Shown piece by piece: positions 36,533-45,558 of a stretch of DNA of 57,309 bases. A program made the translations under genes and the position numbers. The stretch is from NCBI RefSeq assembly GCF_900142215.1, contig NZ_FRAC01000007.1, positions 241,093-298,401 of the forward strand, in the 5' to 3' direction. The notes beneath the pieces were generated by a model. That model did no database searches. It had not been told where the DNA came from and saw nothing but the letters and a program-made list of their open reading frames with translations. The first letter of the stretch is position 1, and each line of letters opens with the position of its first letter. The DNA comes from Anaerocolumna jejuensis DSM 15929 (GTDB lineage Bacteria; Bacillota; Clostridia; Lachnospirales; Lachnospiraceae).

Positions 36533-37675
36533 TTGCAATGTGAATATTGCAAATCTGAAGGTAAAATGTCACGAGAGCACATTATTCCTAAAGGATTTAT
36601 AAATAATATGAATTTTAAAGAGCAAACGGTATGGTTTGATAAGGCTCCTTCCAGAGTTATAAATAATGAATTAATGATAAAGGATGTTTGTGCAAATTGT
36701 AATAATGGAGAGTTGTCAAAATTAGATGCATATGCTTTAAAATTACTAATAAGTTACAATGATAAAATATCTTTTGATACAAAAAAGATTTACTTCAAAT
36801 ATAATTATCATATGTTGACACGATGGCTTTTAAAAGTTTGCTATAATTCAGCGCGAGCCAATGATGCTGATTTTGATATCGGTTTATATCAAGAATATAT
36901 CAGTTATATTTTAAATAAGGATTATACAGAAGCACTAGATATATCAATATTTGCAATGTTCATGGAAGTGGCATTTGATAAGGAAACACAAGAAGAATGC
37001 TATCACTTGAATAAAGATAGAAATTATGAAATTGATTGGTTTCGTATAGCACCTTTCAGAATGGTTAATTTATCAGTATATTATATAGCAATGCGTTGTA
37101 TTATGATAAATTCCTTAGCTTTTTTAGTTGTTGTATATAATAAAGATACTATATCAAAGAAGACAACAATAGAACAAGAAATTTTAAAGACTTATCCTAA
37201 TTTTGTTAAATTACTTACAAATAATAAAGCTTGTTTAAAGAAAGATATTAAATTTTGGCATTCATCTTATATGACAAATTATTTATTGAGAGATAACTTT
37301 CTTGGTAAAAGAACTAGTAAGATGGATGGGATATTGAAATTGGTTAATATATCCAAAAAAGAAGTATTTGATAGAGACTATAATCAATTAAAATATTTGA
37401 AAAATTCATACATGAGTACTAAAGATGATTTAAAAGATTCATATCAAAGTTTTGAATTAATGATGGATGGTTATAATGATGATAAGAGAGAATTATATCA
37501 AATTAAAGAAGTTCAAGATTATATTATAGGAATGATTAATAAGTTCCCAGATATTATATGGATATTAAATTTGGAATTATCCTTTTTTCAGGTTATACTC
37601 GGGGCGTATATAAATGAAAAAGTGATAAATGATAAAATTGATTCATCTAGACAAATAGATATTAATCAAAAATAG
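36533..37675 (+). CDS. HNH-type endonuclease-like protein
   Basis: 380 residues from the TTG at 36533, nine bases after GGGGAGG; the ATG at 36524 abuts that site. The N-terminus carries a zinc-HNH pattern: CEYCKSEGKMSREHIIPKGF, then CANCNNGELSKLD. The long remainder is AT-rich and helical without a known domain. It is the last gene before the right flanking repeat and probably has its own promoter. Nuclease activity is likely, and a defence role is inferred from location. Confidence 0.75.
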   Translation: MQCEYCKSEGKMSREHIIPKGFINNMNFKEQTVWFDKAPSRVINNELMIKDVCANCNNGELSKLDAYALKLLISYNDKISFDTKKIYFKYNYHMLTRWLLKVCYNSARANDADFDIGLYQEYISYILNKDYTEALDISIFAMFMEVAFDKETQEECYHLNKDRNYEIDWFRIAPFRMVNLSVYYIAMRCIMINSLAFLVVVYNKDTISKKTTIEQEILKTYPNFVKLLTNNKACLKKDIKFWHSSYMTNYLLRDNFLGKRTSKMDGILKLVNISKKEVFDRDYNQLKYLKNSYMSTKDDLKDSYQSFELMMDGYNDDKRELYQIKEVQDYIIGMINKFPDIIWILNLELSFFQVILGAYINEKVINDKIDSSRQIDINQK

Positions 37676-37880
37676 CTAATAGATTTTCAGACTAAGTGTT
37701 ATATTGGGATTAATAAGTTAACGGATATGTATGCATTTGATTTGAGTAGAAATATAGAATTGACGGAAAAGTTTAAAAAAAATCTATTTAGAAATTTACT
37801 ATAAAATATGTTTATATTATTGAAAAAAGATATAATACATAATATAATTCTATTATGGTCTGAAAACTACTATATCCCGA

Positions 37881-38287
37881 GGCACCTCGTATTATCCTTG
37901 TGGTAACTCGAATTATCCTCGTCGATAGTAGAAAATGAAATAGAAAATAATGCGAAAGCATCTTAGAAAACAGACCTAGATAGGGCATTAAACCGCCCCG
38001 TCTCAGGTCTGTTTTTTTTGTCTTTTCAATTACAGACCACGCAACGCTTCTAACAATTCAACACAGAAAAATCCCTGAAGAAATACAGGGAAATCAAGCG
38101 TTCCAGCTCTTTTCGCTTTTTTGAAATGAAGAAAAAGGAATGGAAGAAGAGGAAGAAAAGAGAAGAGAGAATGGTGCTTCTGAAGAAGCATGAAGAGAGA
38201 AAAATAGAAGGAAGAATAACCTCGTTAGAGGATAAATGAGATTGCCCCAAACGAGGCTGACGGGGATATTTGCATTTACCCATGACA
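37881..38287. repeat. Right flanking long direct repeat of the defence island (copy 1)
   Basis: Same order of blocks as 11,185-11,604 in the same orientation, with scattered substitutions and small length differences in the purine-rich part. The closing block from AATGGTGCTTCTGAAG to GCATTTACCC is nearly identical. Between 37,676 and 37,880 lies only AT-rich sequence without a gene. Confidence 0.88.
37971..38019 (+). terminator. Hairpin with T run in right repeat copy 1
   Basis: CAGACCT (37971-37977) pairs with AGGTCTG (38005-38011), followed by eight T residues. It is homologous to the hairpin at 11,275. Confidence 0.65.
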
Positions 38288-38294
38288 TGATTTG

Positions 38295-38524
38295 TCGCCG
38301 GGTACACTTCAATATCCAAAAGGCAACCCCGCTTATCCTCGTCGACAGTAGAAAATGAAATAGAAAATCATGCGAAAGCATCTAAAATTTCAGACCTGGA
38401 TAGGGCATTAAACCGCCCCGTCGCAGGTCTGTTTCTTTGTCTTTTCAATTACAGACCACGTGTGGCTTATACTAATTCAATACCAGAAGATCTTAGGAAA
38501 ATCAAGCGTTCCAGCTCTTTTCAT
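38295..38524. repeat. Right flanking direct repeat, partial third copy
   Basis: Repeats the first half of the element (GCCGGGTACAC, CTTATCCTCGTCGACAGTAG, the CAGACCT/AGGTCTG hairpin at 38,391-38,431, then AATCAAGCGTTCCAGCTC). It stops before the purine-rich part, so it is a truncated tandem copy. Confidence 0.8.
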
Positions 38525-38585
38525 CAGCCGCTGTGGTTAATTATGTATTTAATGGTAATCTGTTGGAATCTGTAGAATCTCGGAC

Positions 38586-39332
38586 TCATAACTTGAATAA
38601 TTCCTCAAGTAATTCCATATATTTTTGAGGGTATTTTAAACTTATTTCGCCATGTCTCATACCAGGAGCAATATATAGTTCGCTTCCAGAGATTTCTTTA
38701 TGCAGCCTTTTAGCCGATTTTTGCATGACTGAAATCTCTTTTTCACCCACAATAATCAGCACTTTAGCCTTAGTGCTTGAAATGGATTCTTTTAAATGAT
38801 ATGTTCCATTGCTCAATGTTATATTTATCAGAGATTGCTTCGAAATTTTCATACTATCATTATAGTATATTTCAAGCATATTATTAGGGACACACAGAGA
38901 TTTTGCTTGCAGTTTTGAAAACCACCTTTGCCTAATTAATCCATAGAAAATCTGATAGGAAGGAACTGTAAAGTTTATAATACCCGTAATTGGATAAACC
39001 AAGGCACTTTCAATAATCCCATATTGTGTAATATCATTTCTTTGGGAGAGAACTTCTGTTACAATCTGGGCTCCAATAGATAACCCTGCAATTGCAAAGA
39101 CCTTTCCGTTACACTGTGTATCTATAAAATGGATCAATTTTGCGGCAGAATCGGGAATACTGGTAAATGTTTCAGCGGCAGCTTCTCCATGTCCATCAAT
39201 AATAGGTGTAATTACGTGGAATTTCTTTTGAAATTCATCTACGATGGGTATTAATGACCAGTCAGACAGACCACCACCATGGATAAAAATCATTGTTGGA
39301 AAATTGTTTTGTCCAGCTTCCTTAAATATCAT
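38586..39332 (-). CDS. Alpha/beta hydrolase
   Basis: 248 residues. The oxyanion-hole motif is IFIHGGGLSDW, the nucleophile elbow GLSIGA and the C-terminal histidine MRHGE, with an acidic residue before it in VGEKE. Size fits small esterases or lactonases; substrate unknown. Its start overlaps the end of the second hydrolase gene by 11 bases, so the two hydrolases and the TetR gene form one operon, presumably for a small ester-like compound. Confidence 0.82.
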   Translation of the reverse strand: MIFKEAGQNNFPTMIFIHGGGLSDWSLIPIVDEFQKKFHVITPIIDGHGEAAAETFTSIPDSAAKLIHFIDTQCNGKVFAIAGLSIGAQIVTEVLSQRNDITQYGIIESALVYPITGIINFTVPSYQIFYGLIRQRWFSKLQAKSLCVPNNMLEIYYNDSMKISKQSLINITLSNGTYHLKESISSTKAKVLIIVGEKEISVMQKSAKRLHKEISGSELYIAPGMRHGEISLKYPQKYMELLEELFKL

Positions 39333-40140
39333 ATGAACCCTTCCCTTGTATAAAATTTTCTATCTCCAGGTTAACTTGTTCTGGATTGTCTCCATTGGAA
39401 AAGTGCGCTGCATGGCTAATGATATGCAGAGGATAGCTGGTTGCCTTGGTCCATGCTTTGTTATATTGCTTTACTTTTCCGGTAGTATCACTATCACCAA
39501 GTAAGAGTAGTACCGGACAATCAAATTGTACATTCTTATTTTCCTTAGCAAATTTTCCGTATGCAATATCCATTTGCTCGATTATCTCCGCCTTTGATAA
39601 AGGGTTTAGCATTTCAATCATTTTTTTGTAAGAATAGTCGGTTTTGGAAACGGATTTTGCCATGCTTTCGCGAAGCATACGGTCAGTAAACCATTTTCCA
39701 AGTGGTGCTGCTTGTTTCAACCACCATAAATCTGATTTTGAATAAAACTCAAGTCCAAATGGCGTGGTATTAAGCATTATCATCCTATCCACATTTTCCG
39801 GATATCTGTATGCAAATTCCTGACTAGGATAACCGCCCATTGACATACCGACCAAGATAACTTTTTTGATGTTCTCTTTATTTAAGATAGCCTTTAATTC
39901 CTTTGCTGTATTCTCATAAGAAAAATTTTGATAAGGCCTTGATAATCCATGTAGAGGTACATCCCATGTAATTACCGTATAGGAGGCTTCAAAATATTCA
40001 ACCTGTTTTTCAAACATGGTATGATTTGCAGTTAGTCCATGTGTAAATAGGATGCATATTGCATTCTGATTACAATTTCTTGAAATCCAGTAGTGGACAC
40101 AGCCATTATTAGATTCAAGTTGTTTATGTTCTGCGCTCAT
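39322..40140 (-). CDS. Alpha/beta hydrolase
   Basis: 272 residues. HG motif LFTHGLTANH, nucleophile elbow VGMSMGGYP, acidic segment LLLGDSDTTG and catalytic His in SHAAHFSN. It resembles the homoserine acetyltransferase or haloperoxidase-like group of hydrolases; substrate unknown. Located 14 bases downstream of the tetR-type gene. Confidence 0.85.
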   Translation of the reverse strand: MSAEHKQLESNNGCVHYWISRNCNQNAICILFTHGLTANHTMFEKQVEYFEASYTVITWDVPLHGLSRPYQNFSYENTAKELKAILNKENIKKVILVGMSMGGYPSQEFAYRYPENVDRMIMLNTTPFGLEFYSKSDLWWLKQAAPLGKWFTDRMLRESMAKSVSKTDYSYKKMIEMLNPLSKAEIIEQMDIAYGKFAKENKNVQFDCPVLLLLGDSDTTGKVKQYNKAWTKATSYPLHIISHAAHFSNGDNPEQVNLEIENFIQGKGSYDI

Positions 40141-40154
40141 AATTTCCTCCTATA

Positions 40155-40760
40155 CTATTTTTGATACACCTTTTCCCACATAAGAATTAATTTTTCAAAA
40201 TCAGATTTCAGTTTATCGGCATTTATTTCACCCTGCATAAATGCCGTATGTAAATATCCATCCGAAGCCCAAATCATTTCCTGATACATTTGATGTATAT
40301 CTATATCATCTCTTAACCTTCCGGTATCTATGACTTCAAATGCTTTTTTCTCACTTTCCAGATTGATTTGCTGAAAACTATCCTGGATTTCTTTTTTTAC
40401 CTCCGTATTTTCCTCATAGTAGGCTCGTAATGAGAATTCACTTATATAAGGATATTCTCTCAGCAAATTGCATTTTCCAATAAGAGAGCGTCTTAGCATT
40501 TCAAAATAGTTATTTGTTCCTAAGACATCTTGTTCCTTCATTGCAATACTTGTCAACTCTATTGATTTTTTCCACAAAAATAAGTATAGTTCTTTTTTGT
40601 TTTTGAAATGGTAAAAAAGAAGAGCTTTGGAAATACCTGCTCCCAAGGCTATTTCTGCTACAGGGGCCTTCTTATATGTACTCTGGGAAAAAACTTGAAA
40701 TCCCATATTAATTATTTTCTGTTGTTTGTCTACAGGCAAACTGAAAAAACCTTCATTCAT
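40155..40760 (-). CDS. TetR/AcrR-family transcriptional regulator
   Basis: 201 residues from the ATG at 40760, six bases after AGGAGG. The N-terminal HTH is visible: QKIINMGFQVFSQSTYKKAPVAEIA followed by AGISKALLFYHFKNKKELY. The ligand-binding half is diverged, as usual. A palindrome in the promoter is a likely autoregulatory operator. It probably controls the two hydrolase genes downstream. Confidence 0.92.
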   Translation of the reverse strand: MNEGFFSLPVDKQQKIINMGFQVFSQSTYKKAPVAEIALGAGISKALLFYHFKNKKELYLFLWKKSIELTSIAMKEQDVLGTNNYFEMLRRSLIGKCNLLREYPYISEFSLRAYYEENTEVKKEIQDSFQQINLESEKKAFEVIDTGRLRDDIDIHQMYQEMIWASDGYLHTAFMQGEINADKLKSDFEKLILMWEKVYQK

Positions 40761-40773
40761 GAAAAACCTCCTG

Positions 40774-40784
40774 ACCAATTTGGT
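40774..40784. promoter_or_regulatory. Putative TetR operator
   Basis: ACCAA-T-TTGGT, a perfect 5-bp-arm dyad just upstream of the tetR-type ribosome site. A related half-site GACCCAAATTG lies near 40,810. Confidence 0.45.
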
Positions 40785-40871
40785 TAGTATATCCTATATG
40801 CTAATACGACTGACCCAAATTGTAAAGACCCTGACAGAAAATAGCAGGAGACAGAGCCCCTGCTATCATAA

Positions 40872-41189
40872 TCATTGCATATTTTTTGATTTCTGTATTA
40901 ACTCTTTTACATCCAACTCGAATGGAAAATCACCAGTAACGATTAACTGCGCGTATATTGGATATATCATTTCAACTGACATACCGTTCTTTACAGCAAT
41001 TTCAAACCAGCGGATTCTAAAATCAACTGGCACATCCGAGAACAGCAAATCGTATTGTTTGTTTTCTCATAAAATGATATGGCGGTAATAGGTCTCGGCA
41101 GCAGATAAGGGGTTAGGAAGGTAATAGATATCATTCGCTTCTAAGTAAACCATCAAGCCCTTTCCGTTATCTATCAGACACAGAAATAA
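40872..41189 (-). pseudogene. Broken gene of unknown function
   Basis: The minus-strand frame reads as normal protein (LIDNGKGLMVYLEANDIYYL, then FRIRWFEIAVKNG and VTGDFPFELDVKELIQKS) from about 41,189 to a stop at 40,872. It contains a TGA at 41,067-41,069 and has no start with a ribosome site. It looks like the remains of a real gene; the family was not recognised. The rest of 40,785-41,495 has no other gene. Confidence 0.55.
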
Positions 41190-41495
41190 TTACACTCTCC
41201 TGATTGAACGCTTATAACTGGATTGAATTGAAAAAACTACAGGTTCACATTGCTAAAACTTACCCGATGACTGTTCAAGGAATAACGGAAGCTTCTACAA
41301 ATAGACACTTGATAAATCCAGGAGCAATTCTCAGAACCTTCCTTATGATTAAATATCTGAGGTTTTTCGGAGAAATTTTTTCGGAATTGTTATGAATCCT
41401 TATAAACATATATCAATAGATAAGAGTAGTAATCCAAGATAGTGTGGTGTAAAATGGAAATATGTTGAATAGTTAAACATATATGGGGAGAATTT

Positions 41496-42173
41496 GTGTT
41501 GAAGATATCAATCAATGAAGATGTTTCTGATGTAAAGCTCAGTGAGCTAATGGATTTTGTAATTAGAAAAAGTGATACTATATCTGTGTCCAGATATTAT
41601 ACCGGATTTTTGGATATTGCAGAATTCGAACAAATGCAGGAAAGCTATAAAGAACACATATATAAAGAAAATGCAAGCCGAAGAGAAGCTTATACAAGTA
41701 ATCGCAATGATTATCAAGCCAGAATAAGCAGTATGTTACATTCGAATACTGAACAGGAGGCATATTCATATTTTGATGAACTCCTGGAGCAGGATTTAAG
41801 TATGCTTGAGGGATTGCAATATGATTCTCTTTCAGAAGAACTGAATAAAAAATTCATATCTCAGTCCGATGAATTTAGGAAAACAAAATATACCAGATTT
41901 ACTCCGGTAACCATGAATCCGGTTTTTGAAATGTGTTTCTTTCAGCTTGGACAAGTCAGTGCTTCAATCATCAATAAAATGAAAGATTTATATGATTTCC
42001 CATACCTGATTGATGGCACCGCTTTTGAGGACATAGCTTTTTATAAGAATGATAAGATAATACTTGCCGTATGTTCCCATGAAAGATTTGCTTACCTGAA
42101 TTTAGCGGAAAATGATTATAAGTTCTTTAAGGAATTAGGAATAGCTCATGAGAAATATGGAACAGAAGAGTGA
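41496..42173 (+). CDS. Hypothetical protein
   Basis: 225 residues from a TTG eight bases after GGGGAG. Charged and helical in the first half (EFEQMQESYKEHIYKEN), with a more hydrophobic C-terminal part (FYKNDKIILAVCSHERFAYL). No signal peptide or membrane segment. I do not recognise the family. It lies among several gene remnants. Confidence 0.6.
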   Translation: MLKISINEDVSDVKLSELMDFVIRKSDTISVSRYYTGFLDIAEFEQMQESYKEHIYKENASRREAYTSNRNDYQARISSMLHSNTEQEAYSYFDELLEQDLSMLEGLQYDSLSEELNKKFISQSDEFRKTKYTRFTPVTMNPVFEMCFFQLGQVSASIINKMKDLYDFPYLIDGTAFEDIAFYKNDKIILAVCSHERFAYLNLAENDYKFFKELGIAHEKYGTEE

Positions 42174-42193
42174 ATTTTTGTAATGGAAATATT

Positions 42194-42302
42194 GTTTTCC
42201 AAAGGAGCTGCCCCGATTTTAGAACCAACAACAGAAACCTGGGGGCTACGCCTGTTATATCGCTGCCCCGGATGGGGATTTGATTGGAATCAGCTCTTTT
42301 GA
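42194..42302 (+). pseudogene. VOC/glyoxalase-family remnant with frameshift
   Basis: The reading frame GAAPILEPTTETWG continues, after a one-base shift in the run of five G at 42,241-42,245, as YACYIAAPDGDLIGISSF plus stop. That is the C-terminal end of a glyoxalase/bleomycin-resistance (VOC) protein. The 5' part is missing. Confidence 0.65.
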
Positions 42303-42330
42303 TCAGTAAAAAAGAGATGGGAGATTTTAT

Positions 42331-43176
42331 ATGAGATTAAAGATAATTGGTTCAGGAGGATGCGTCAGTACACCCAGACCATTATGCCAGTGTAATATTT
42401 GTATAGAGGCAAGGGAAAAGGGCTTTCCCTATGCGAGATGCGGCTGCAGCTTGTACATAGAGGATGCTAATATATTGATTGATACACCGGAAGACATTGC
42501 CGATGCACTGAATCATGCAGATATTAAGGAAGTCGAGTATCTCCTTTATAGCCATATCGACCCTGACCACACCATGGGGATGCGTGTAATCGAACAATTG
42601 AGGCTGGACTGGCTGGCAAATTCCATTGGTATGAAATGTAAGAACCCGATAACAGTAGCTTCCTTACCGTCAATTATAAAAGATATAAAATGCCAGGGAA
42701 CCAAATACGGTTCTGCACTGGATTATTATGAAAGCATGAATTTAATAGATATTCAGGCATTTACGAGCCTCGACCTTGCTTCCATACATATAGACTTGAT
42801 ACCCGTTGATGAAACAGTAAATGTAGCTGTTTTTGTCTATACTCAGAATTCACATAAGGTGATTTATGCACCATGTGATGTAAAACCATTTCCTGAAAAT
42901 GATATTTTCATGGATGCTGACTGCCTGATTATTGGGAATACGATTGTAGGGGATGTATTGAAGGATGGTTTTGTCCTGGAAAAAGATAATCCGCTGCGTG
43001 GTGAGCTGTTTGTTATGGATGAAATTGTTGAATTGAAAAGTAAATATCATATTAAGAGGGTTATAATAACTCATTTGGAAGAGGACTGGGGAAAATCCTA
43101 CGATGATTATATGAATTTACAAAAACAATTTGATGGAATTGAATTTGCATATGATGGTTTAGAAATTAATCTTTAG
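42331..43176 (+). CDS. PhnP-like metallo-beta-lactamase-fold hydrolase
   Basis: 281 residues. The start MRLKIIGSGGCVSTPRPLC with following cysteines (CQCNIC) and the metal motif SHIDPDHTMGMR match the PhnP group, whose members hydrolyse cyclic phosphodiesters. A further metal ligand region is IIGNTIVG, and ITHLEEDWG follows near the C-terminus. No phosphonate genes are nearby, so the substrate is open. GGGAG precedes the ATG. Confidence 0.8.
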   Translation: MRLKIIGSGGCVSTPRPLCQCNICIEAREKGFPYARCGCSLYIEDANILIDTPEDIADALNHADIKEVEYLLYSHIDPDHTMGMRVIEQLRLDWLANSIGMKCKNPITVASLPSIIKDIKCQGTKYGSALDYYESMNLIDIQAFTSLDLASIHIDLIPVDETVNVAVFVYTQNSHKVIYAPCDVKPFPENDIFMDADCLIIGNTIVGDVLKDGFVLEKDNPLRGELFVMDEIVELKSKYHIKRVIITHLEEDWGKSYDDYMNLQKQFDGIEFAYDGLEINL

Positions 43177-43189
43177 TGAGGGATGTAAT

Positions 43190-43291
43190 GAAACGCATAA
43201 GCTGGTACTATTTAAGAACTCAGCACTTTATCCTCAATTTGAAGAAAAAGATAAATTTTATCAATGGATGTGTGATACATTTAAAACAGGA
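43190..43291 (+). pseudogene. C-terminal remnant of an alpha/beta hydrolase
   Basis: The frame reads THKLVLFKNSALYPQFEEKD then KFYQWMCDTFK, the usual end of proline-iminopeptidase-like hydrolases. The catalytic His position (normally SAHYPQ) is Leu. There is no upstream body, so it is a decayed fragment. Confidence 0.5.
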
Positions 43292-43366
43292 GTGTCTTCA
43301 TCGACGCAATCTAGGGGGAAAAACGTAATTTTTAATAATATAAATTATTTGAATAAGGAGAAGGCA

Positions 43367-44590
43367 ATGAACACAATAACAAATCGAATACTCAGTTTTA
43401 TATTAGTCTTTTTTATAATTATCTTTTTAATACCTCAGAATACCCTTATTACCAGTGCAGCAACTAACACAGCGGTTTACGAATATTCACCTATGCTGGA
43501 AGGCAGAGGAAATATCTATTATATTCAGAGAGTAGAAGGGGATGAATATTCTTATGACATCTACCAGTTGGAGATTGCCACAGGCAATAAGACGAAGCTC
43601 ATATCGTCAAAGGAAGATATTTTAGACATGAAGCTTCATAATGACACCCTTTATTATACCAGCTATACAGGGGAAAATGATGTTTATCAGACTTATTCTG
43701 TTTCCATCGATGCCAAAGATAAAAAAATTATTTGCAATGGTTACTTCCAATGTCTTGACGACAGCAGTATTTATTATACTGTTATGAAAGGAAAAGAAAG
43801 TAAGCTATATAAAAGAGATTATGACAGCAAGAAAGCTACTCTTATTTTTACTGGTAATAAGACCTTACGCTTTGTGAAAAACTTGGATAACACATTTTAT
43901 TTTACTCAATTTAATGAAGCCTCTACAAAGCTGACAATATACACATTGATGCCGAAGCAGGCAAAGTTGGCTGTTTTGACTAAATACAAGATTACACTGG
44001 ATGTAACGGAGCGGACATTTCCCATGGTATCCGACATTGCTAAAATAAACGGAGATATTTATTATCAATACGGTTCATATGAGGGCACGGGCAACTATTG
44101 GTACGGAACATTAATAAAATTAGATTCCGGTACAAATATAAATTCTGTTATCGCAAAGCAGCTATATGAGGAACAGATCTATCATAACAAGAACAGCATC
44201 TTCTATAACGGAACCGATAGTAGCGACAAACATTATATATACAACACAAAGACCGGCAAAACCTCTTCTTATACATATAAGACCACTGGTACAGAAACCT
44301 TCAATATTCTGGGAGATAAAACCTATTGTGCAAAAGCGGACGGTAAAGAATTGATTAACATATCCCGTTTTACATCTGGAACTAATAAAAATAATTTGGT
44401 CAAATCGTTTATTAAGCTTTCTTACAAGCAAAATAAGAAATATGACTATTTTGCACGTGTAAAACAATATGGTGATTATCTGGTAATCCCTGTGACGTGT
44501 ATGGATTGCAATGGATTGAGACCAAGTTATGTTAGTGTCACCTGGTTTGTCACTGATTCTGACGGTAAGATACTTGCACAGTTTCGGTGA
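43367..44590 (+). CDS. Secreted DUF5050-like beta-propeller protein
   Basis: 407 residues from the ATG at 43367 after AAGGAG; the frame runs upstream through an unrelated hydrolase remnant. A signal peptide (basic start, hydrophobic RILSFILVFFIIIFLIP, cleavage near SAA) is followed by repeated units such as NIYYIQR, TLYYTSY, SIYYTVM and DIYYQYG. This spacing of YY strands fits a DUF5050-type six- or seven-bladed propeller. Function unknown; probably cell-surface or secreted. Confidence 0.75.
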   Translation: MNTITNRILSFILVFFIIIFLIPQNTLITSAATNTAVYEYSPMLEGRGNIYYIQRVEGDEYSYDIYQLEIATGNKTKLISSKEDILDMKLHNDTLYYTSYTGENDVYQTYSVSIDAKDKKIICNGYFQCLDDSSIYYTVMKGKESKLYKRDYDSKKATLIFTGNKTLRFVKNLDNTFYFTQFNEASTKLTIYTLMPKQAKLAVLTKYKITLDVTERTFPMVSDIAKINGDIYYQYGSYEGTGNYWYGTLIKLDSGTNINSVIAKQLYEEQIYHNKNSIFYNGTDSSDKHYIYNTKTGKTSSYTYKTTGTETFNILGDKTYCAKADGKELINISRFTSGTNKNNLVKSFIKLSYKQNKKYDYFARVKQYGDYLVIPVTCMDCNGLRPSYVSVTWFVTDSDGKILAQFR

Positions 44591-44679
44591 TGGTTCGGGG
44601 GGAATTTAATCGAAATATTGGAAATTGGATGCAGTATGCTAAGAAAAAGGATAAGTATATTTAGCGGAGGCAATGAATT

Positions 44680-45114
44680 ATGATAAAACAAGCAGAAGTT
44701 GGTGATAGCAGATTTGTTGCAGAATTAGCTATGTTATTGTGGCCAGATAATGAAATTAATGATTTGGAAAAAGAAATGACGGAATATATAGTTTCAGATA
44801 AAGGAGTTGTTTTTATATCCTTTATTAAAAATGTGCAAATTGGATTTGCACAGTGCAGCTTGCGGTATGATTATGTTGAAGGAACAGAAAGTAGTCCGGT
44901 TGGATATTTGGAAGGTGTTTTTGTAAAAGCAGAATACCGTAAAAGAGGTATTGGAAAAAAGCTGATTCATCAATGTGAAGAATGGGCTGAAAATAAAGGC
45001 TGCAGGGAATTTGCAAGCGATTGCGAACTAAATAATACAGATAGCTTAAAGCTTCATTTACAACTTGGTTTTGAGGAAGCAAATAGAATTATTTGTTTTA
45101 AGAAAAAACTGTGA
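44680..45114 (+). CDS. GNAT acetyltransferase, AAC(6')-type
   Basis: 144 residues. Motifs RYDYVEGTESSPVGYLEGVF, the acetyl-CoA loop YRKRGIGKKLI, CREFASDCELNNT and GFEEANRIICFKK follow aminoglycoside 6'-N-acetyltransferases closely along the whole length. It likely transfers acetyl to the 6'-amino group of aminoglycosides, giving intrinsic or latent resistance. GCGGAGG precedes the ATG. A strong terminator follows. Activity on clinical drugs cannot be judged from sequence. Confidence 0.85.
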   Translation: MIKQAEVGDSRFVAELAMLLWPDNEINDLEKEMTEYIVSDKGVVFISFIKNVQIGFAQCSLRYDYVEGTESSPVGYLEGVFVKAEYRKRGIGKKLIHQCEEWAENKGCREFASDCELNNTDSLKLHLQLGFEEANRIICFKKKL

Positions 45115-45121
45115 GTTCTTG

Positions 45122-45137
45122 GAATAGTCGACTATTC
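45122..45137. other. Perfect 16-bp palindrome
   Basis: GAATAGTCGACTATTC, just after the AAC(6')-type stop codon and before the terminator stem. It may be part of the 3' mRNA structure or a protein-binding site. Confidence 0.5.
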
Positions 45138-45171
45138 AAGAATATTGGGAGAAGTTTGGAAAGAAGTCTGG

Positions 45172-45230
45172 CAGACCCGGATTGAGTCTTAATTGACTTA
45201 AGTCCTGGGTCTGTCTTTTATTTTTTATTT
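45172..45230 (+). terminator. Terminator after the acetyltransferase gene
   Basis: CAGACCC (45172-45178) pairs with GGGTCTG (45207-45213), with an inner GACTTAAGTC dyad, then a T-rich tract. The minus-strand small gene at 45,218 ends within this tract, so the element is shared. Confidence 0.8.
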
Positions 45231-45403
45231 CCATTACGCGGATCAGTTGTTGCTTGAGAAAACTGATGACTTGAAGAAGAACGGGCAGAATCACCACTGA
45301 CATAATCCTGAGTAGTTCCAATACAATCTTCACTGGAATCACCACCGCTGGTATTGCTGCTGTCTGTCTGGTCTGCGCTTGGTGTTGTATTTTTCTTTGC
45401 CAT
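45218..45403 (-). CDS. Small Ser/Thr-rich hypothetical protein (61 residues)
   Basis: AAGGAGG lies eight bases before the ATG at 45403, a strong sign of a real gene. The product is hydrophilic and rich in Ser, Thr, Asp and Gln (SADQTDSSNTSGGDSSEDC), probably disordered. No family recognised. Convergent with the AAC(6')-type gene. Confidence 0.65.
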   Translation of the reverse strand: MAKKNTTPSADQTDSSNTSGGDSSEDCIGTTQDYVSGDSARSSSSHQFSQATTDPRNGNKK

Positions 45404-45558
45404 TGAGTTGACCTCCTTGTTAAGATTATCTATAGTATTTGTAATCTTAAAAGAAAATATGCTAATGTTGAAATTAACAGCAGCAGATAAATAACGTTAT
45501 TATTATAAATTGACAGGTAATGATATGTTTGATACTAATCTGCATAATAGGGAGCAGT

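Noticed and set aside
38050..38381. Minus-strand ORFs in the right flanking repeat
   Set aside because: Same reason as the left copy; no ribosome site.
41204..41395. 63-codon ORF
   Set aside because: No ribosome site, and its end is made of the TTTTTCGG repeat motif.
45136..45345. 69-codon minus-strand ORF overlapping the small Ser-rich gene
   Set aside because: It is a different frame of the same DNA; only the 45,218-45,403 frame has an AAGGAGG site.
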